From: Pseudomonas sp. PA15(2017)
Lineage (GTDB): Bacteria > Pseudomonadota > Gammaproteobacteria > Pseudomonadales > Pseudomonadaceae
Direction: 5' to 3'
DNA: 64,000 nucleotides
Assembly (NCBI RefSeq): GCF_001945395.1
Contig: NZ_MSXV01000050.1
Span: 104,479 to 168,478 of the forward strand
Shown: positions 18,081-26,925 of the stretch, one piece after another
Layout of the letters: the number at the start of each line of letters is the position of its first letter
Position numbering within the stretch: the first letter of the stretch is position 1
Program-made: the position numbers and the translations under genes
Notes under the pieces: model-generated
Seen by the model: the letters and a program-made list of their open reading frames with translations, nothing else
Databases searched by the model: none
What the model was told of the DNA's origin: nothing

Positions 18081-18914
18081 ATGCATCGTACAGCCACCAC
18101 CTTGGCCGTTGCCTTGTTCGGCGCCATGCTGAGCGGCTGCCAGCAAACACCCCAGGCTCACGACCAGCTCGACGCCGTGCTGTGGACGCAGACTTCCATC
18201 GAGCACGAGCTGCTCTACCAGCAGACCTACGCCGCGGCGACCCGCCAGCTGCAGCCGGCACTGGCCGACCCGCAGTGGGATGCCCTCGCCCAGGCGCCGC
18301 GCGACCTGGCCGGCCTGCCGCCGGCGCTGATCGTCGATATCGACGAAACCCTGCTCGACAACACGCCGGTCAATGCCAAGTCCGTGGTCGATGGCGGTGC
18401 CTACGACTACGCCGAGTGGTACCGCTGGGTCGAGAAGGCCGAGGCCCGCGCCCTGCCCGGCTCGGTGGCCTTCATGCAGGCGGCTGACCGACTGGGCATC
18501 ACCGCCTATTACCTGACCAATCGCGAACCGGGACAGGAAGCCGACACCTTGCGCAACCTGCGCCAGGCGGGCTTTCCCATCAAAGAGGCCGGGCAGATTC
18601 TCACCGCCGGCACGGCCATCGGTGGTTGCCAGCGAGCGGGCTCGGACAAGACCTGCCGTCGCCAGTGGGTCGGCGAGCGCGCGCGGGTACTGTTGCTGGT
18701 CGGCGACAGCTACGGCGACTTCATTGCCGCGCCCAATCGCCTGAGTGCGCAGCGCCAGGCCGCAGCGCCCTACCAGGCCTGGTTTGGCCAGCGCTGGTTC
18801 CTGCTGCCCAACCCCACCTATGGCGGTTGGTATACGGCGCCCTATGCTGATCGGGACGAACTGTCCGACGGCGAAAAGCGCGCCCTCAAGGAGCGCGCCT
18901 TGCTCCTGCCCTGA
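18081..18914 (+). CDS. HAD-family acid phosphatase, outer-membrane lipoprotein (class C/P4 type)
   Basis: A 277-residue lipoprotein with lipobox LSGC (Cys20 lipidated). The HAD motif I is LIVDIDETLLDN with the nucleophile Asp86 and acid/base Asp88, the DIDET variant of class C acid phosphatases such as Haemophilus P4. Further family parts are YYLTNREPGQE (motif II threonine), and LLLVGDSYGDF (motif III/IV acidic pair). These enzymes remove phosphate from nucleotides at the outer membrane for uptake. The start MHRTATT was chosen because it gives a complete signal peptide. Monocistronic: it is preceded by 530 bp and followed by 700 bp without a gene. Confidence 0.85.
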   Translation: MHRTATTLAVALFGAMLSGCQQTPQAHDQLDAVLWTQTSIEHELLYQQTYAAATRQLQPALADPQWDALAQAPRDLAGLPPALIVDIDETLLDNTPVNAKSVVDGGAYDYAEWYRWVEKAEARALPGSVAFMQAADRLGITAYYLTNREPGQEADTLRNLRQAGFPIKEAGQILTAGTAIGGCQRAGSDKTCRRQWVGERARVLLLVGDSYGDFIAAPNRLSAQRQAAAPYQAWFGQRWFLLPNPTYGGWYTAPYADRDELSDGEKRALKERALLLP

Positions 18915-19139
18915 GCGACCAGCGGTCACGGCCGCGCGCTTTGAATCCAGCGCGCACGGCGTGATGGCACCCCAATCAAAAAGTTCAGTAAATAATCCCA
19001 TATGTTGTGTTTGTGTGAGCCGGGGATGCATCCCTGCTGCAGCCTGAAAAAAATCTTCCTGCGGCATTAATGACCGTGCCCGGGCGAGCGCCAGCAACCA
19101 TGGGCATTTGCGCCACTTACCCCGCCATAACCCACAGAT

Positions 19140-19148
19140 TTATCCACA
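19140..19148 (+). promoter_or_regulatory. DnaA box upstream of nrdA
   Basis: A perfect TTATCCACA, with a looser TAACCCACA about 4 bp before it (19128-19136). DnaA boxes ahead of nrdAB are known in enterobacteria and pseudomonads and tie ribonucleotide reductase expression to replication. Two boxes alone do not make a replication origin. Confidence 0.6.
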
Positions 19149-19178
19149 GACCGAAGGGCTTGCCTTGACGCCCACACC

Positions 19179-19223
19179 GCACTATCTTGTATCCCCAGCT
19201 CGCCAGACCCCTATATGTTGGGT
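19179..19223 (+). promoter_or_regulatory. Tandem NrdR-box candidates upstream of nrdA
   Basis: GCACTATCTTGTATCC (19179-19194) and the near-palindromic ACCCCTATATGTTGGGT (19207-19223) resemble the NrdR box, with centres about 29 bp apart, close to three helical turns. A third similar sequence, CCCATATGTTGTGT, is near 18996. NrdR represses class I reductase genes when dATP is high. The match is by eye. Confidence 0.55.
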
Positions 19224-19623
19224 TTTGGCCAGAAAGAACCCAAGCACAGATGTGCTGAAAAAGTCCATGCCCGAAGCCCTTTTTGCAGAGGCGCTGGCAA
19301 ACCAAGACACAGTGGCAGCGTACGACCCGATCGTTCGCACCCGATACGACACCAGACGCTGCACCCGTAGCGGCCATCACAACATCTAGTGGCCCCACGC
19401 AGCAGGAAGCACCAGTAAACGCCAGGGATGAAGCGTTCCGGCATCGAACAGTACCGACCACCACCGAGCAGCGCCTCGACCGGTCCATCACCGCCTTTTT
19501 GCAACACCCTGCTGCCAGCTTCGTGCGGGCGCAGGCTTTGTCGATTGGAATGAACGCCGGGTACCACGTCGATCAACGACACAACGCTTCGCCCCGAAAA
19601 TTTCATTGATCATGGAGACCTTC

Positions 19624-22536
19624 ATGCACACCGACACCACTCGTGAGAACCCTCAGGCCAGCGTGCCTCAGGGCGACGCCCCTCAGGACCTGGCCGCTAC
19701 CGCGCCGGGCCAACTGCGTGTGATCAAGCGTAACGGCACCGTGGTGCCTTACACCGGTGACAAGATCACCGTTGCCATCACCAAGGCGTTCCTCGCAGTG
19801 GAGGGCGGCACCGCTGCCGCCTCGTCGCGCATCCATGACACCGTCGCACGCCTGACCGAGCAGGTCACCGCGACCTTCAAGCGTCGTATGCCATCGGGCG
19901 GTACCATCCACATCGAAGAGATCCAGGACCAGGTCGAACTGGCCCTGATGCGCGCCGGCGAGCAGAAAGTCGCCCGTGACTACGTGATCTACCGCGAAGC
20001 CCAGGCCAACAAGCGCAAGAGCGCCGACGCTGTCGACGGCATCGCCGAGCCGCACCCGAGCATCCGCGTGACCCTGGCTGACGGCAGCCTGGCACCACTG
20101 GACATGGGCCGCCTCAATACCATCGTCAGCGAAGCCTGCGAAGGCCTGCTGGAAGTCGACGGCACGCTGATCCAGAAAGAAACCCTGAAGAACCTCTACG
20201 ACGGCGTTGCCCAGAAAGACGTCAACACCGCCCTGGTGATGACCGCCCGTACCCTGGTCGAGCGTGAGCCGAACTACAGCTACGTCACCGCCCGCCTGCT
20301 GATGGACAACATCCGCGCCGAAGGCCTGAGCTTCCTCAATGTCGCCGCCAGCGCCACTCACCACGAGATGGCCGAGCTGTATGCCAAGGCCCTGCCGGCC
20401 TACGTCGAAGCCGGCGTCGAGTTCGAACTGCTGGACCCGAAACTGAAAACCTATGACCTGGAAAAACTGGGCAAGGCGATCAACCACGAGCGCGACCAGC
20501 AGTTCACCTACCTGGGCCTACAGACCCTGTACGACCGTTACTTCATCCACAAGGATGGCGTGCGCTTCGAACTGCCCCAAGTGTTCTTCATGCGCGTGGC
20601 CATGGGCCTGGCCATCGAAGAGCCGAACAACCGCGAAGACCGCGCCATCGAGTTCTACAACCTGCTGTCGTCGTTCGACTACATGGCGTCCACGCCGACC
20701 CTGTTCAACGCCGGCACCCTGCGTCCGCAGCTGTCCAGCTGCTACCTGACCACCGTACCTGACGATCTGGGCGGCATCTACGACGCCATCCGCGACAACG
20801 CCCTGCTGAGCAAATTCGCTGGCGGCCTGGGCAACGACTGGACCCCGGTGCGCTCGCTGGGCGCCTACATCAAGGGCACCAACGGCAAATCCCAGGGCGT
20901 GGTGCCGTTCCTCAAGGTGGTCAACGACACCGCCGTAGCGGTCAACCAGGGCGGCAAGCGCAAAGGCGCTGTTTGTGCCTACCTGGAAACCTGGCACATG
21001 GACATCGAAGAGTTCATCGAGCTGCGCAAGAACACTGGTGATGACCGTCGCCGTACCCACGACATGAACACCGCCAACTGGATCCCGGACCTGTTCATGA
21101 AGCGCGTCTTCGACGACGGCAAATGGACCCTGTTCTCGCCAAGCGAAGTACCGGACCTGCACGACCTGACCGGCAAGGCCTTCGAAGAGCGCTACGAGTA
21201 CTACGAAGCCCTGACCGAGTACCCAGGCAAGGTCAAACTGTTCAAGACCATCCAGGCCAAAGACCTGTGGCGCAAGATGCTCTCGATGCTGTTCGAGACC
21301 GGCCACCCATGGCTGACCTTCAAGGACCCATGCAACCTGCGCAGCCCGCAGCAGCACGTGGGCGTGGTGCACAGCTCCAACCTGTGCACCGAGATCACCC
21401 TGAACACCAACAAGGACGAGATCGCCGTCTGCAACCTGGGCTCGGTCAACCTGCCTAACCACATCAAGGACGGCAAGCTGGACACCGCCAAGCTGGCGCG
21501 CACCGTGAAGACCGCCGTACGCATGCTCGATAACGTCATCGACATCAACTACTATTCGGTACCCCAGGCGCGTAACTCCAACTTCAAGCACCGTCCGGTC
21601 GGCCTGGGCATCATGGGCTTCCAGGACGCCCTGTACCTGCAGCACATCGCCTACGGCTCCGACGCCGCCGTGGAGTTCGCCGACAAGTCCATGGAAGCGG
21701 TCAGCTACTACGCCATCCAGGCGTCCTGTGACCTGGCCGACGAGCGTGGCGCCTACGAAACCTTCCAGGGTTCGCTGTGGAGCAAGGGCATTCTGCCGCT
21801 GGACTCCCAGCAGATCCTCATCGAGGCCCGTGGCCAGAAGTACATCGACGTCGACCTGAACGAAACCCTGGACTGGGCACCGGTCCGTGCTCGCGTACAG
21901 AAAGGCATTCGTAACTCGAACATCATGGCCATCGCGCCGACCGCGACCATCGCCAACATCACCGGCGTATCGCAGTCCATCGAACCGACTTACCAGAACC
22001 TGTACGTGAAATCGAACCTCTCCGGCGAATTCACCGTGATCAACCCCTACCTGGTTCGCGACCTCAAGGCACGCGGCCTGTGGGACTCGGTCATGATCAA
22101 CGATCTCAAGTACTACGACGGCTCCGTGCAGCAGATCGAGCGCATCCCGCAAGAGCTGAAAGACCTCTACGCCACCGCCTTCGAAGTCGACACCAAGTGG
22201 ATCGTCGATGCCGCCAGCCGTCGCCAGAAGTGGATCGACCAGGCGCAATCGCTCAACCTGTACATCGCTGGCGCCTCGGGCAAGAAGCTCGACGTGACCT
22301 ACCGCATGGCCTGGTACCGTGGCCTGAAAACCACCTACTACCTCCGTGCCCTGGCCGCGACCAGCACCGAGAAGTCCACCATCAACACCGGCAAGCTCAA
22401 CGCCGTATCCAGTGGTGGCGACGCAGGCCTCGCCGCAGCACCTGCTGCCGCGCCGGCCACCCAGGCCTCCCCTGGCCCCGCGCCGGTTCCGAAGGCATGC
22501 GCCATCGACGAACCGGACTGCGAAGCCTGCCAATAA
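19624..22536 (+). CDS. nrdA: Class Ia ribonucleoside-diphosphate reductase, alpha subunit
   Basis: A 970-residue NrdA, about 200 longer than the E. coli enzyme because of an extended N-terminus. The first ATP-cone is about residues 30-140 (LRVIKRNGTVVPYTGDKITVAITKAFL); a second cone-like module follows (about 140-235, HPSIRVTLADGSLAPLDMGRLNTIV), as known for P. aeruginosa NrdA. The catalytic core shows STPTLFNAGT, SSCYLTTVPDD, NLCTEITLN and VCNLGSVNLPNH; the redox-active tail is CAIDEPDCEACQ. It makes dNDPs with NrdB. Start set at MHTDTT because GGAGA sits 6 bp before it; two earlier in-frame starts (TTG, ATG) lack such a site. Confidence 0.97.
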   Translation: MHTDTTRENPQASVPQGDAPQDLAATAPGQLRVIKRNGTVVPYTGDKITVAITKAFLAVEGGTAAASSRIHDTVARLTEQVTATFKRRMPSGGTIHIEEIQDQVELALMRAGEQKVARDYVIYREAQANKRKSADAVDGIAEPHPSIRVTLADGSLAPLDMGRLNTIVSEACEGLLEVDGTLIQKETLKNLYDGVAQKDVNTALVMTARTLVEREPNYSYVTARLLMDNIRAEGLSFLNVAASATHHEMAELYAKALPAYVEAGVEFELLDPKLKTYDLEKLGKAINHERDQQFTYLGLQTLYDRYFIHKDGVRFELPQVFFMRVAMGLAIEEPNNREDRAIEFYNLLSSFDYMASTPTLFNAGTLRPQLSSCYLTTVPDDLGGIYDAIRDNALLSKFAGGLGNDWTPVRSLGAYIKGTNGKSQGVVPFLKVVNDTAVAVNQGGKRKGAVCAYLETWHMDIEEFIELRKNTGDDRRRTHDMNTANWIPDLFMKRVFDDGKWTLFSPSEVPDLHDLTGKAFEERYEYYEALTEYPGKVKLFKTIQAKDLWRKMLSMLFETGHPWLTFKDPCNLRSPQQHVGVVHSSNLCTEITLNTNKDEIAVCNLGSVNLPNHIKDGKLDTAKLARTVKTAVRMLDNVIDINYYSVPQARNSNFKHRPVGLGIMGFQDALYLQHIAYGSDAAVEFADKSMEAVSYYAIQASCDLADERGAYETFQGSLWSKGILPLDSQQILIEARGQKYIDVDLNETLDWAPVRARVQKGIRNSNIMAIAPTATIANITGVSQSIEPTYQNLYVKSNLSGEFTVINPYLVRDLKARGLWDSVMINDLKYYDGSVQQIERIPQELKDLYATAFEVDTKWIVDAASRRQKWIDQAQSLNLYIAGASGKKLDVTYRMAWYRGLKTTYYLRALAATSTEKSTINTGKLNAVSSGGDAGLAAAPAAAPATQASPGPAPVPKACAIDEPDCEACQ

Positions 22537-22544
22537 AGCAGCGG

Positions 22545-22651
22545 CAAGCTGCAAGCGGTCAGCCACAAGCTGGCCGCACAACATGGCCGACCGTGTGCTG
22601 CTCGCGGGGATGGACCGCCCTCCCCGCTACCACCCAACCACTTGCAGCTTG
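22545..22651. repeat. Inverted repeat in the nrdA-nrdB spacer
   Basis: CAAGCTGCAAG (22545-22555) and CTTGCAGCTTG (22641-22651) are perfect complements, followed by tandem GAAGC(C/T)TGAAGCTTGAAGC units. The AGCTTGAAGC type of repeat is common in Pseudomonas spacers. It fills most of the 155-bp gap inside the operon and could adjust the nrdA:nrdB mRNA ratio. Confidence 0.6.
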
Positions 22652-22691
22652 AAGCCTGAAGCTTGAAGCTGCTCCTGAAAGGAGCCCCACC

Positions 22692-23945
22692 ATGCTGAGC
22701 TGGGATGAATTCGACAAGGAAGACGGCGCTGAAGCTGCCGCTCCGAAACAGTCCGCCGCACAAGCCGCTGCCGACATGAGCCTGGACAAACTCAATCAGG
22801 TCGGTGGCAATGCCGCCCTCGAAGCCCGCGCCATCGACGCCAATGACTCCGACGCTATCGCCCGCGCCAAGAAGGCCCTCAACGACCTCGACATCCAGGA
22901 AGGCCTGGACGAGCTCGAAGGCACCTCCGCGCGCGTGGAAGTCGGCGACAAGCAGATGATCAACGCCCGCGCCGACCTCAACCAGCTCGTACCCTTCAAG
23001 TACGACTGGGCCTGGCAGAAGTATCTGGATGGTTGCGCCAACCACTGGATGCCGCAGGAAGTGAACATGAACGCCGACATCGCTCTGTGGAAGAGCACTG
23101 ACGGCCTCTCCGAGGACGAGCGCCGCATCGTCATGCGCAACCTCGGCTTCTTCTCCACCGCCGACAGCCTGGTTGCCAACAACCTGGTACTGGCCGTATA
23201 CCGCCTGATCACCAACCCCGAGTGCCGTCAGTACATCCTGCGCCAGGCCTTCGAGGAAGCGATCCACACCCACGCCTATCAGTACTGCATCGAATCGCTG
23301 GGCATGGATGAAGGCGAGATCTTCAACATGTACCACGAGATCCCCAGCGTCGCGAAGAAGGCCTCCTGGGGCCTCAAGTACACCCGCTCGATCTCCGACC
23401 CCGAGTTCAAGACCGGCACCCCGGAAACCGACCGCCAGTTCCTCAAGAACCTGATCGCCTACTACTGCGTACTGGAAGGCATCTTCTTCTACTGCGGCTT
23501 CACCCAGATCCTCTCCATGGGCCGCCGCAACAAGATGACCGGCACCGCCGAGCAGTTCCAGTACATCCTGCGCGACGAATCCATGCACCTGAACTTCGGT
23601 ATCGACGTGATCAACCAGATCAAGATCGAGAACCCGAGCCTGTGGGACGCGCAAATGAAAGACGAAGCGACCCAGATGATCCTGCAGGGCGCCCAGCTGG
23701 AAATCGAATACGCCCGCGACACCATGCCCCGCGGCGTACTCGGCATGAACGCCGCGATGATGGAGGACTACCTCAAATTCATCGCCAACCGCCGCCTGAC
23801 CCAGATCGGCCTGAAGGAAGAGTACCCGGGCGCCAGCAACCCCTTCCCATGGATGAGCGAAATCATGGACTTGAAGAAAGAGAAAAACTTCTTCGAAACC
23901 CGTGTGATCGAGTATCAGACGGGTGGGGCGTTGAGCTGGGATTGA
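22692..23945 (+). CDS. nrdB: Class Ia ribonucleoside-diphosphate reductase, beta subunit
   Basis: A 417-residue NrdB. The ferritin-like core shows the metal-ligand helices [62 protein letters not shown] and [17 protein letters not shown]; the C-terminal NrdA-binding tail ends [11 protein letters not shown]. Its diiron-tyrosyl cofactor supplies the radical to NrdA. A clear ribosome site (AAAGGAG) precedes the ATG. An intrinsic terminator follows. Confidence 0.97.
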   Translation: MLSWDEFDKEDGAEAAAPKQSAAQAAADMSLDKLNQVGGNAALEARAIDANDSDAIARAKKALNDLDIQEGLDELEGTSARVEVGDKQMINARADLNQLVPFKYDWAWQKYLDGCANHWMPQEVNMNADIALWKSTDGLSEDERRIVMRNLGFFSTADSLVANNLVLAVYRLITNPECRQYILRQAFEEAIHTHAYQYCIESLGMDEGEIFNMYHEIPSVAKKASWGLKYTRSISDPEFKTGTPETDRQFLKNLIAYYCVLEGIFFYCGFTQILSMGRRNKMTGTAEQFQYILRDESMHLNFGIDVINQIKIENPSLWDAQMKDEATQMILQGAQLEIEYARDTMPRGVLGMNAAMMEDYLKFIANRRLTQIGLKEEYPGASNPFPWMSEIMDLKKEKNFFETRVIEYQTGGALSWD

Positions 23946-24013
23946 TGGCAATTTGAAATTACGGTAGATTCACCCCACACCTGCCATGGATGTTGGGGTT
24001 GAAGCTTATAAAG

Positions 24014-24039
24014 AGCCCCGCCTAGTGCGGGGCTTTTTG
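24014..24039 (+). terminator. Intrinsic terminator of nrdAB
   Basis: AGCCCCGC, five-base loop, GCGGGGCT and then TTTTTG: a textbook rho-independent terminator 69 bp past nrdB. It ends only about 15 bp before the open frame of the next gene. Confidence 0.9.
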
Positions 24040-24053
24040 TTATTATAAATATA

Positions 24054-25730
24054 TTGAGGTTCTTTATTATCATAGAAGACTCAAAATTAAAAATTACAAA
24101 AAATCTTAAAATCGGCGCTCTGGATGCTGAAGCGGACTCCGAACTTCTGAAGAAATGCTTTGTCGACAACGGCAATTTAAAGCTACTAACAAACATCGAC
24201 AGCCCTGTATCAATAATATTAGGCCGTACAGGGTCAGGGAAAAGCGCACTAATATACAAAATAGAAGAGACAGCCTCTAAGAGCATAAAGCTTGACCCCA
24301 ATGACATTTCTCTCCGCTTCTTAGAGAATTCAGACATCATTCAGTTTTTTGAAGAGCTAGGAATAAACCTAGATCTATTTTACAGACTACTATGGCGCCA
24401 TGTCCTCACAGTAGAGTTATTAAAACTCCGCTATGAATTCAAAAGCGAAGTCGATAGCCGAGGTTTTATTGAGGGAATTTTCAACGCATTTAGCCGAGAC
24501 CCAGCAAAGCGGAAAGCGATTGAATATTTTAACGAGTGGAGTGATAAATTCTGGCTAGACACAAGCGAACACTTAAAAGAAATAACAAAAAAACTTGAGC
24601 GAGACACAAAAGCTACAATTGGCACAAAATTCAACGGATTAGATTTGTCGCTAGATGGCGCTAAAAAACTTTCAGAAGAAACCAAGTCAGAAATCAAACA
24701 GAGAGCAAGCCAAGTAGTCAACGGATTACAAATAAAGAAATTAAACGAGATGCTCGACCTGCTTGCTGACCACTCTTTCACAGACCCTCAGAAAAAGTTT
24801 TTCATCCTTATTGATCAATTAGACGAGGACTGGGCAAGCACTAATACTCGCTGCCACTTCATAAGAGCTCTAATCGAAGAAATAAAGACATTCAGAAAGA
24901 TACGACAGGTAAAAATAATAGCTGCACTTCGAAAGGATCTACTTGACCTAGTTTTTGATAAAACTCGAGATTCTGGTTTCCAAGAGGAAAAATACGAATC
25001 CTATCTTTTAGACATAAAACGGTCGCCTGAGGACTTAGCAAAACTAATAGAACTAAGAATAAATGAGGTATTCAAAAGCCAATATACTAAGGAAAAGGTA
25101 TCTTTCGAACATATTTTTCCCAAACCACGAAAAGGCGGCGGACAAACTTCTTTAGACTTCATAATCGAACGATCATTAAGAAGACCTAGAGATGTCCTTC
25201 AGTTTGTCAATGAAAGCTTCTCTATAGCATCTGAAAGAGAACGAGTCTCTTGGAGGTCGTTAGTTGCTGCAGAAGCACAATACTCTACCAAGAGAGTAAA
25301 GTCTCTAAAAGAAGAATGGAGTGACATTTACCCTTCGCTCGAAGACACAATTGAAATATTGCGCGGATTGAAATCAACTTTTACCAGGTCCCTTATAAAG
25401 GAGTCTAGGATCGAAGAAGTAATGATGACATTATATGAACAAAAAAACAGCGACCCCTGTACTGCCATCGTTCAAAAATACTACGACTCAAAAGGGGCTA
25501 AAGAGTCAGATGTACTAGCAACTATATTCTCATGCCTGTACAAGATTGGCGCTCTCGGCGTAAAAGTAGGGGCGACAGAAACATTCATCTGGTCTTACAT
25601 TGATCAATCTGCGATTTCACGAGGTGAAACTCGAAGATCAGAAAACTTAAAAGTCCATAAAATGCTGCACAGATCACTAGATATAATCTCCGAGCAGCAT
25701 GAAATATTTGAACCAGAAAACTTCGACTAA
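24054..25730 (+). CDS. P-loop ATPase of the Sll1717-like type, AT-rich accessory gene
   Basis: Up to 558 residues. Walker A is GRTGSGKS (57-64), Walker B FFILIDQLDEDW (about 249-260), a sensor-like strand is KIIAALRKDLL (about 287-297), SLRRPRDVLQFVNE (about 374-387) is a lid-type arginine motif, and the C-terminal third looks like winged-helix modules (FSCLYKIGALGVKV). The layout fits Sll1717-type P-loop ATPases, whose role is undetermined. GC content is far below that of both neighbours and codons are AT-rich, so it was probably acquired. Start unclear: the first start-like codon is TTG at 24054 without a ribosome site; GAGGT at 24056-24060 would instead serve an ATT at 24066. No partner gene is attached. 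A defence role is speculation. Confidence 0.8.
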   Translation: MRFFIIIEDSKLKITKNLKIGALDAEADSELLKKCFVDNGNLKLLTNIDSPVSIILGRTGSGKSALIYKIEETASKSIKLDPNDISLRFLENSDIIQFFEELGINLDLFYRLLWRHVLTVELLKLRYEFKSEVDSRGFIEGIFNAFSRDPAKRKAIEYFNEWSDKFWLDTSEHLKEITKKLERDTKATIGTKFNGLDLSLDGAKKLSEETKSEIKQRASQVVNGLQIKKLNEMLDLLADHSFTDPQKKFFILIDQLDEDWASTNTRCHFIRALIEEIKTFRKIRQVKIIAALRKDLLDLVFDKTRDSGFQEEKYESYLLDIKRSPEDLAKLIELRINEVFKSQYTKEKVSFEHIFPKPRKGGGQTSLDFIIERSLRRPRDVLQFVNESFSIASERERVSWRSLVAAEAQYSTKRVKSLKEEWSDIYPSLEDTIEILRGLKSTFTRSLIKESRIEEVMMTLYEQKNSDPCTAIVQKYYDSKGAKESDVLATIFSCLYKIGALGVKVGATETFIWSYIDQSAISRGETRRSENLKVHKMLHRSLDIISEQHEIFEPENFD

Positions 25731-25774
25731 ATGCACCGCAGTTTTGATCGCTCACACGCGGGAATCTAGTTTCG

Positions 25775-26180
25775 ACGCTCTGCGTCTATCAATGCCGAAT
25801 TCAGCACGAGCTCATCTAGGTCACAGATCAAAAGCAGGATGCAAAGCGTCTTCGCAAGGCGTGGCCACGCAGAGCGTGGGCACAATCAATGATCACCTAT
25901 CTCACAGACGACGCCAGACGCCCCGTCAGGAGGCCGAGTGGAATCGTTGTGTAAGGGGTTGAGCGGCATGGATGCCGCGAGAGCCGCGATGGGCCAGGGA
26001 TGGCCCTTCGCGGCGTGCCCCTGGAACGACGATGTAACGAGGGAACCCGACGAAGTCGGGCCGGATGCCAGGGGCAAGCCTTTTTGCTTACTTTTGGGGC
26101 GTTTGCCAAAAGTGAGCCGCTGTAAGAGCGGAACCGGTATCGGCAACAACACGAAAGCAGCGAGTTCACGCCGAAAGGAA
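25775..26180. repeat. Mosaic of Pseudomonas-type intergenic repeats
   Basis: After the AT-rich gene, composition returns to GC-rich. ACGCTCTGCGT (25775-25785) and ACGCAGAGCGT (25867-25877) are inverse copies, and the second lies in a local palindrome CCACGCAGAGCGTGG. From about 25985 to 26160 runs a block with GGAACGACGATGTAACGAGG, GACGAAGTCGG and TTACTTTTGGGGCG, a style of repeated non-coding sequence I associate with pseudomonads. No gene is supported between 25731 and 26350. Confidence 0.5.
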
Positions 26181-26203
26181 GTGACCCGGACTATTACCGC
26201 AAT

Positions 26204-26229
26204 GGTGGATGAGAAGAGCGTCATCCACC
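26204..26229. repeat. REP hairpin, GGTGGATGA type (left of the RAYT cassette)
   Basis: GGTGGATGA, 8-bp loop, TCATCCACC followed by CTACC. The same element recurs at 27479-27504 after the RAYT gene, in the same orientation, with the loop differing slightly. Confidence 0.75.
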
Positions 26230-26350
26230 CTACCGCTAGCCGCCATTGACCATCCACTCTTACATCCCTACCCTGAGCCACAGCGCCTAAGAAACGCTTC
26301 ACGCAGCGGCAATACTGCTCCCGAAAGCAGCGGTGTATTCCATTGAGATC

Positions 26351-26818
26351 ATGGATATGCCAACCCAATCCGCATTCCCCGCCATACCCGCCCTCCCCGG
26401 CGAAACCCTGATCCCGACGACCTTCACCCGCCACCGCCGCCAACTGCGCGCCGTGCTGCTCGAACCCCACTGCTGGTTCTGCGCCCGCGACCTGGGCCGG
26501 CTGATCGGCCAACCGCACCTGAAAGAACGCGTTACCCGCACGCTGGACGCCGACCAGTTGCTCGATGCGGTGCTGCTCAACACCCATGGCCAACCGGAGA
26601 CGACCCGGCTGATCAGCGAATCCGGCGCATACGCCGCGCTGATCCACTACTACCACCCGGAGAACCGCTGCATCCGCCGCTGGATCACCGCCGATGTGGT
26701 GCCAACGCTACGCGAGGGCGGGCCAGCGAACACTCGCCGCCCGCGCCGCGAAAACCGTCAGGGCCTGTCACTGCTGCATTGGCAGGGCGATGTATGGATA
26801 CCGTATCGGCCTGGCTAG
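26351..26818 (+). CDS. Bro-N domain protein
   Basis: About 155 residues from MDMPTQ. The N-terminal 100 residues resemble the Bro-N DNA-binding domain of phage antirepressors and baculovirus BRO proteins: LRAVLLEPHCWFCARDLGRLIGQ (W-F-x-A-x-D-L), then TRLISESGAYAALIHYYHPENRCIRRWITADVVPTLREG, the canonical end of Bro-N. The C-terminus is basic (RRPRRENRQ) and closes with LLHWQGDVWIPY; the LLHWQ box is shared with the second Bro-N gene at 52292. Such proteins bind DNA or repressors. Here it lies between REP hairpins beside a RAYT gene. Start uncertain (three candidate ATGs within 24 bp, no strong ribosome site). Confidence 0.75.
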   Translation: MDMPTQSAFPAIPALPGETLIPTTFTRHRRQLRAVLLEPHCWFCARDLGRLIGQPHLKERVTRTLDADQLLDAVLLNTHGQPETTRLISESGAYAALIHYYHPENRCIRRWITADVVPTLREGGPANTRRPRRENRQGLSLLHWQGDVWIPYRPG

Positions 26819-26862
26819 CAAGTAGTCCAATCCCTCCTACGCGACACAAAAATTGACTGTAG

Positions 26863-26888
26863 GGTGGACAACACGAAGCTTGTCCACC
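26863..26888. repeat. REP-related hairpin, GGTGGACAA type
   Basis: GGTGGACAA, 8-bp loop, TTGTCCACC, preceded by TAGG. It is a variant of the GGTGGATGA hairpins and lies 37 bp before the RAYT start, the usual site for a RAYT-linked REP. Confidence 0.7.
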
Positions 26889-26925
26889 ATGGTTCAGGCA
26901 ACCCACTGCTCAAGGATGAGCCGCC

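Noticed and set aside
19128..19148. DnaA boxes as a replication origin
   Set aside because: Only one perfect and one loose box, no AT-rich unwinding region, and the setting is the nrdA promoter.
20518..22584. 688-codon open frame on the strand opposite nrdA
   Set aside because: It is a shadow of the strongly GC-biased nrdA codons. It has no ribosome site and its sequence shows no domain.
22338..23951. 537-codon open frame opposite nrdB
   Set aside because: Mirror of nrdB codon bias, and it runs across the nrdA-nrdB spacer repeat.
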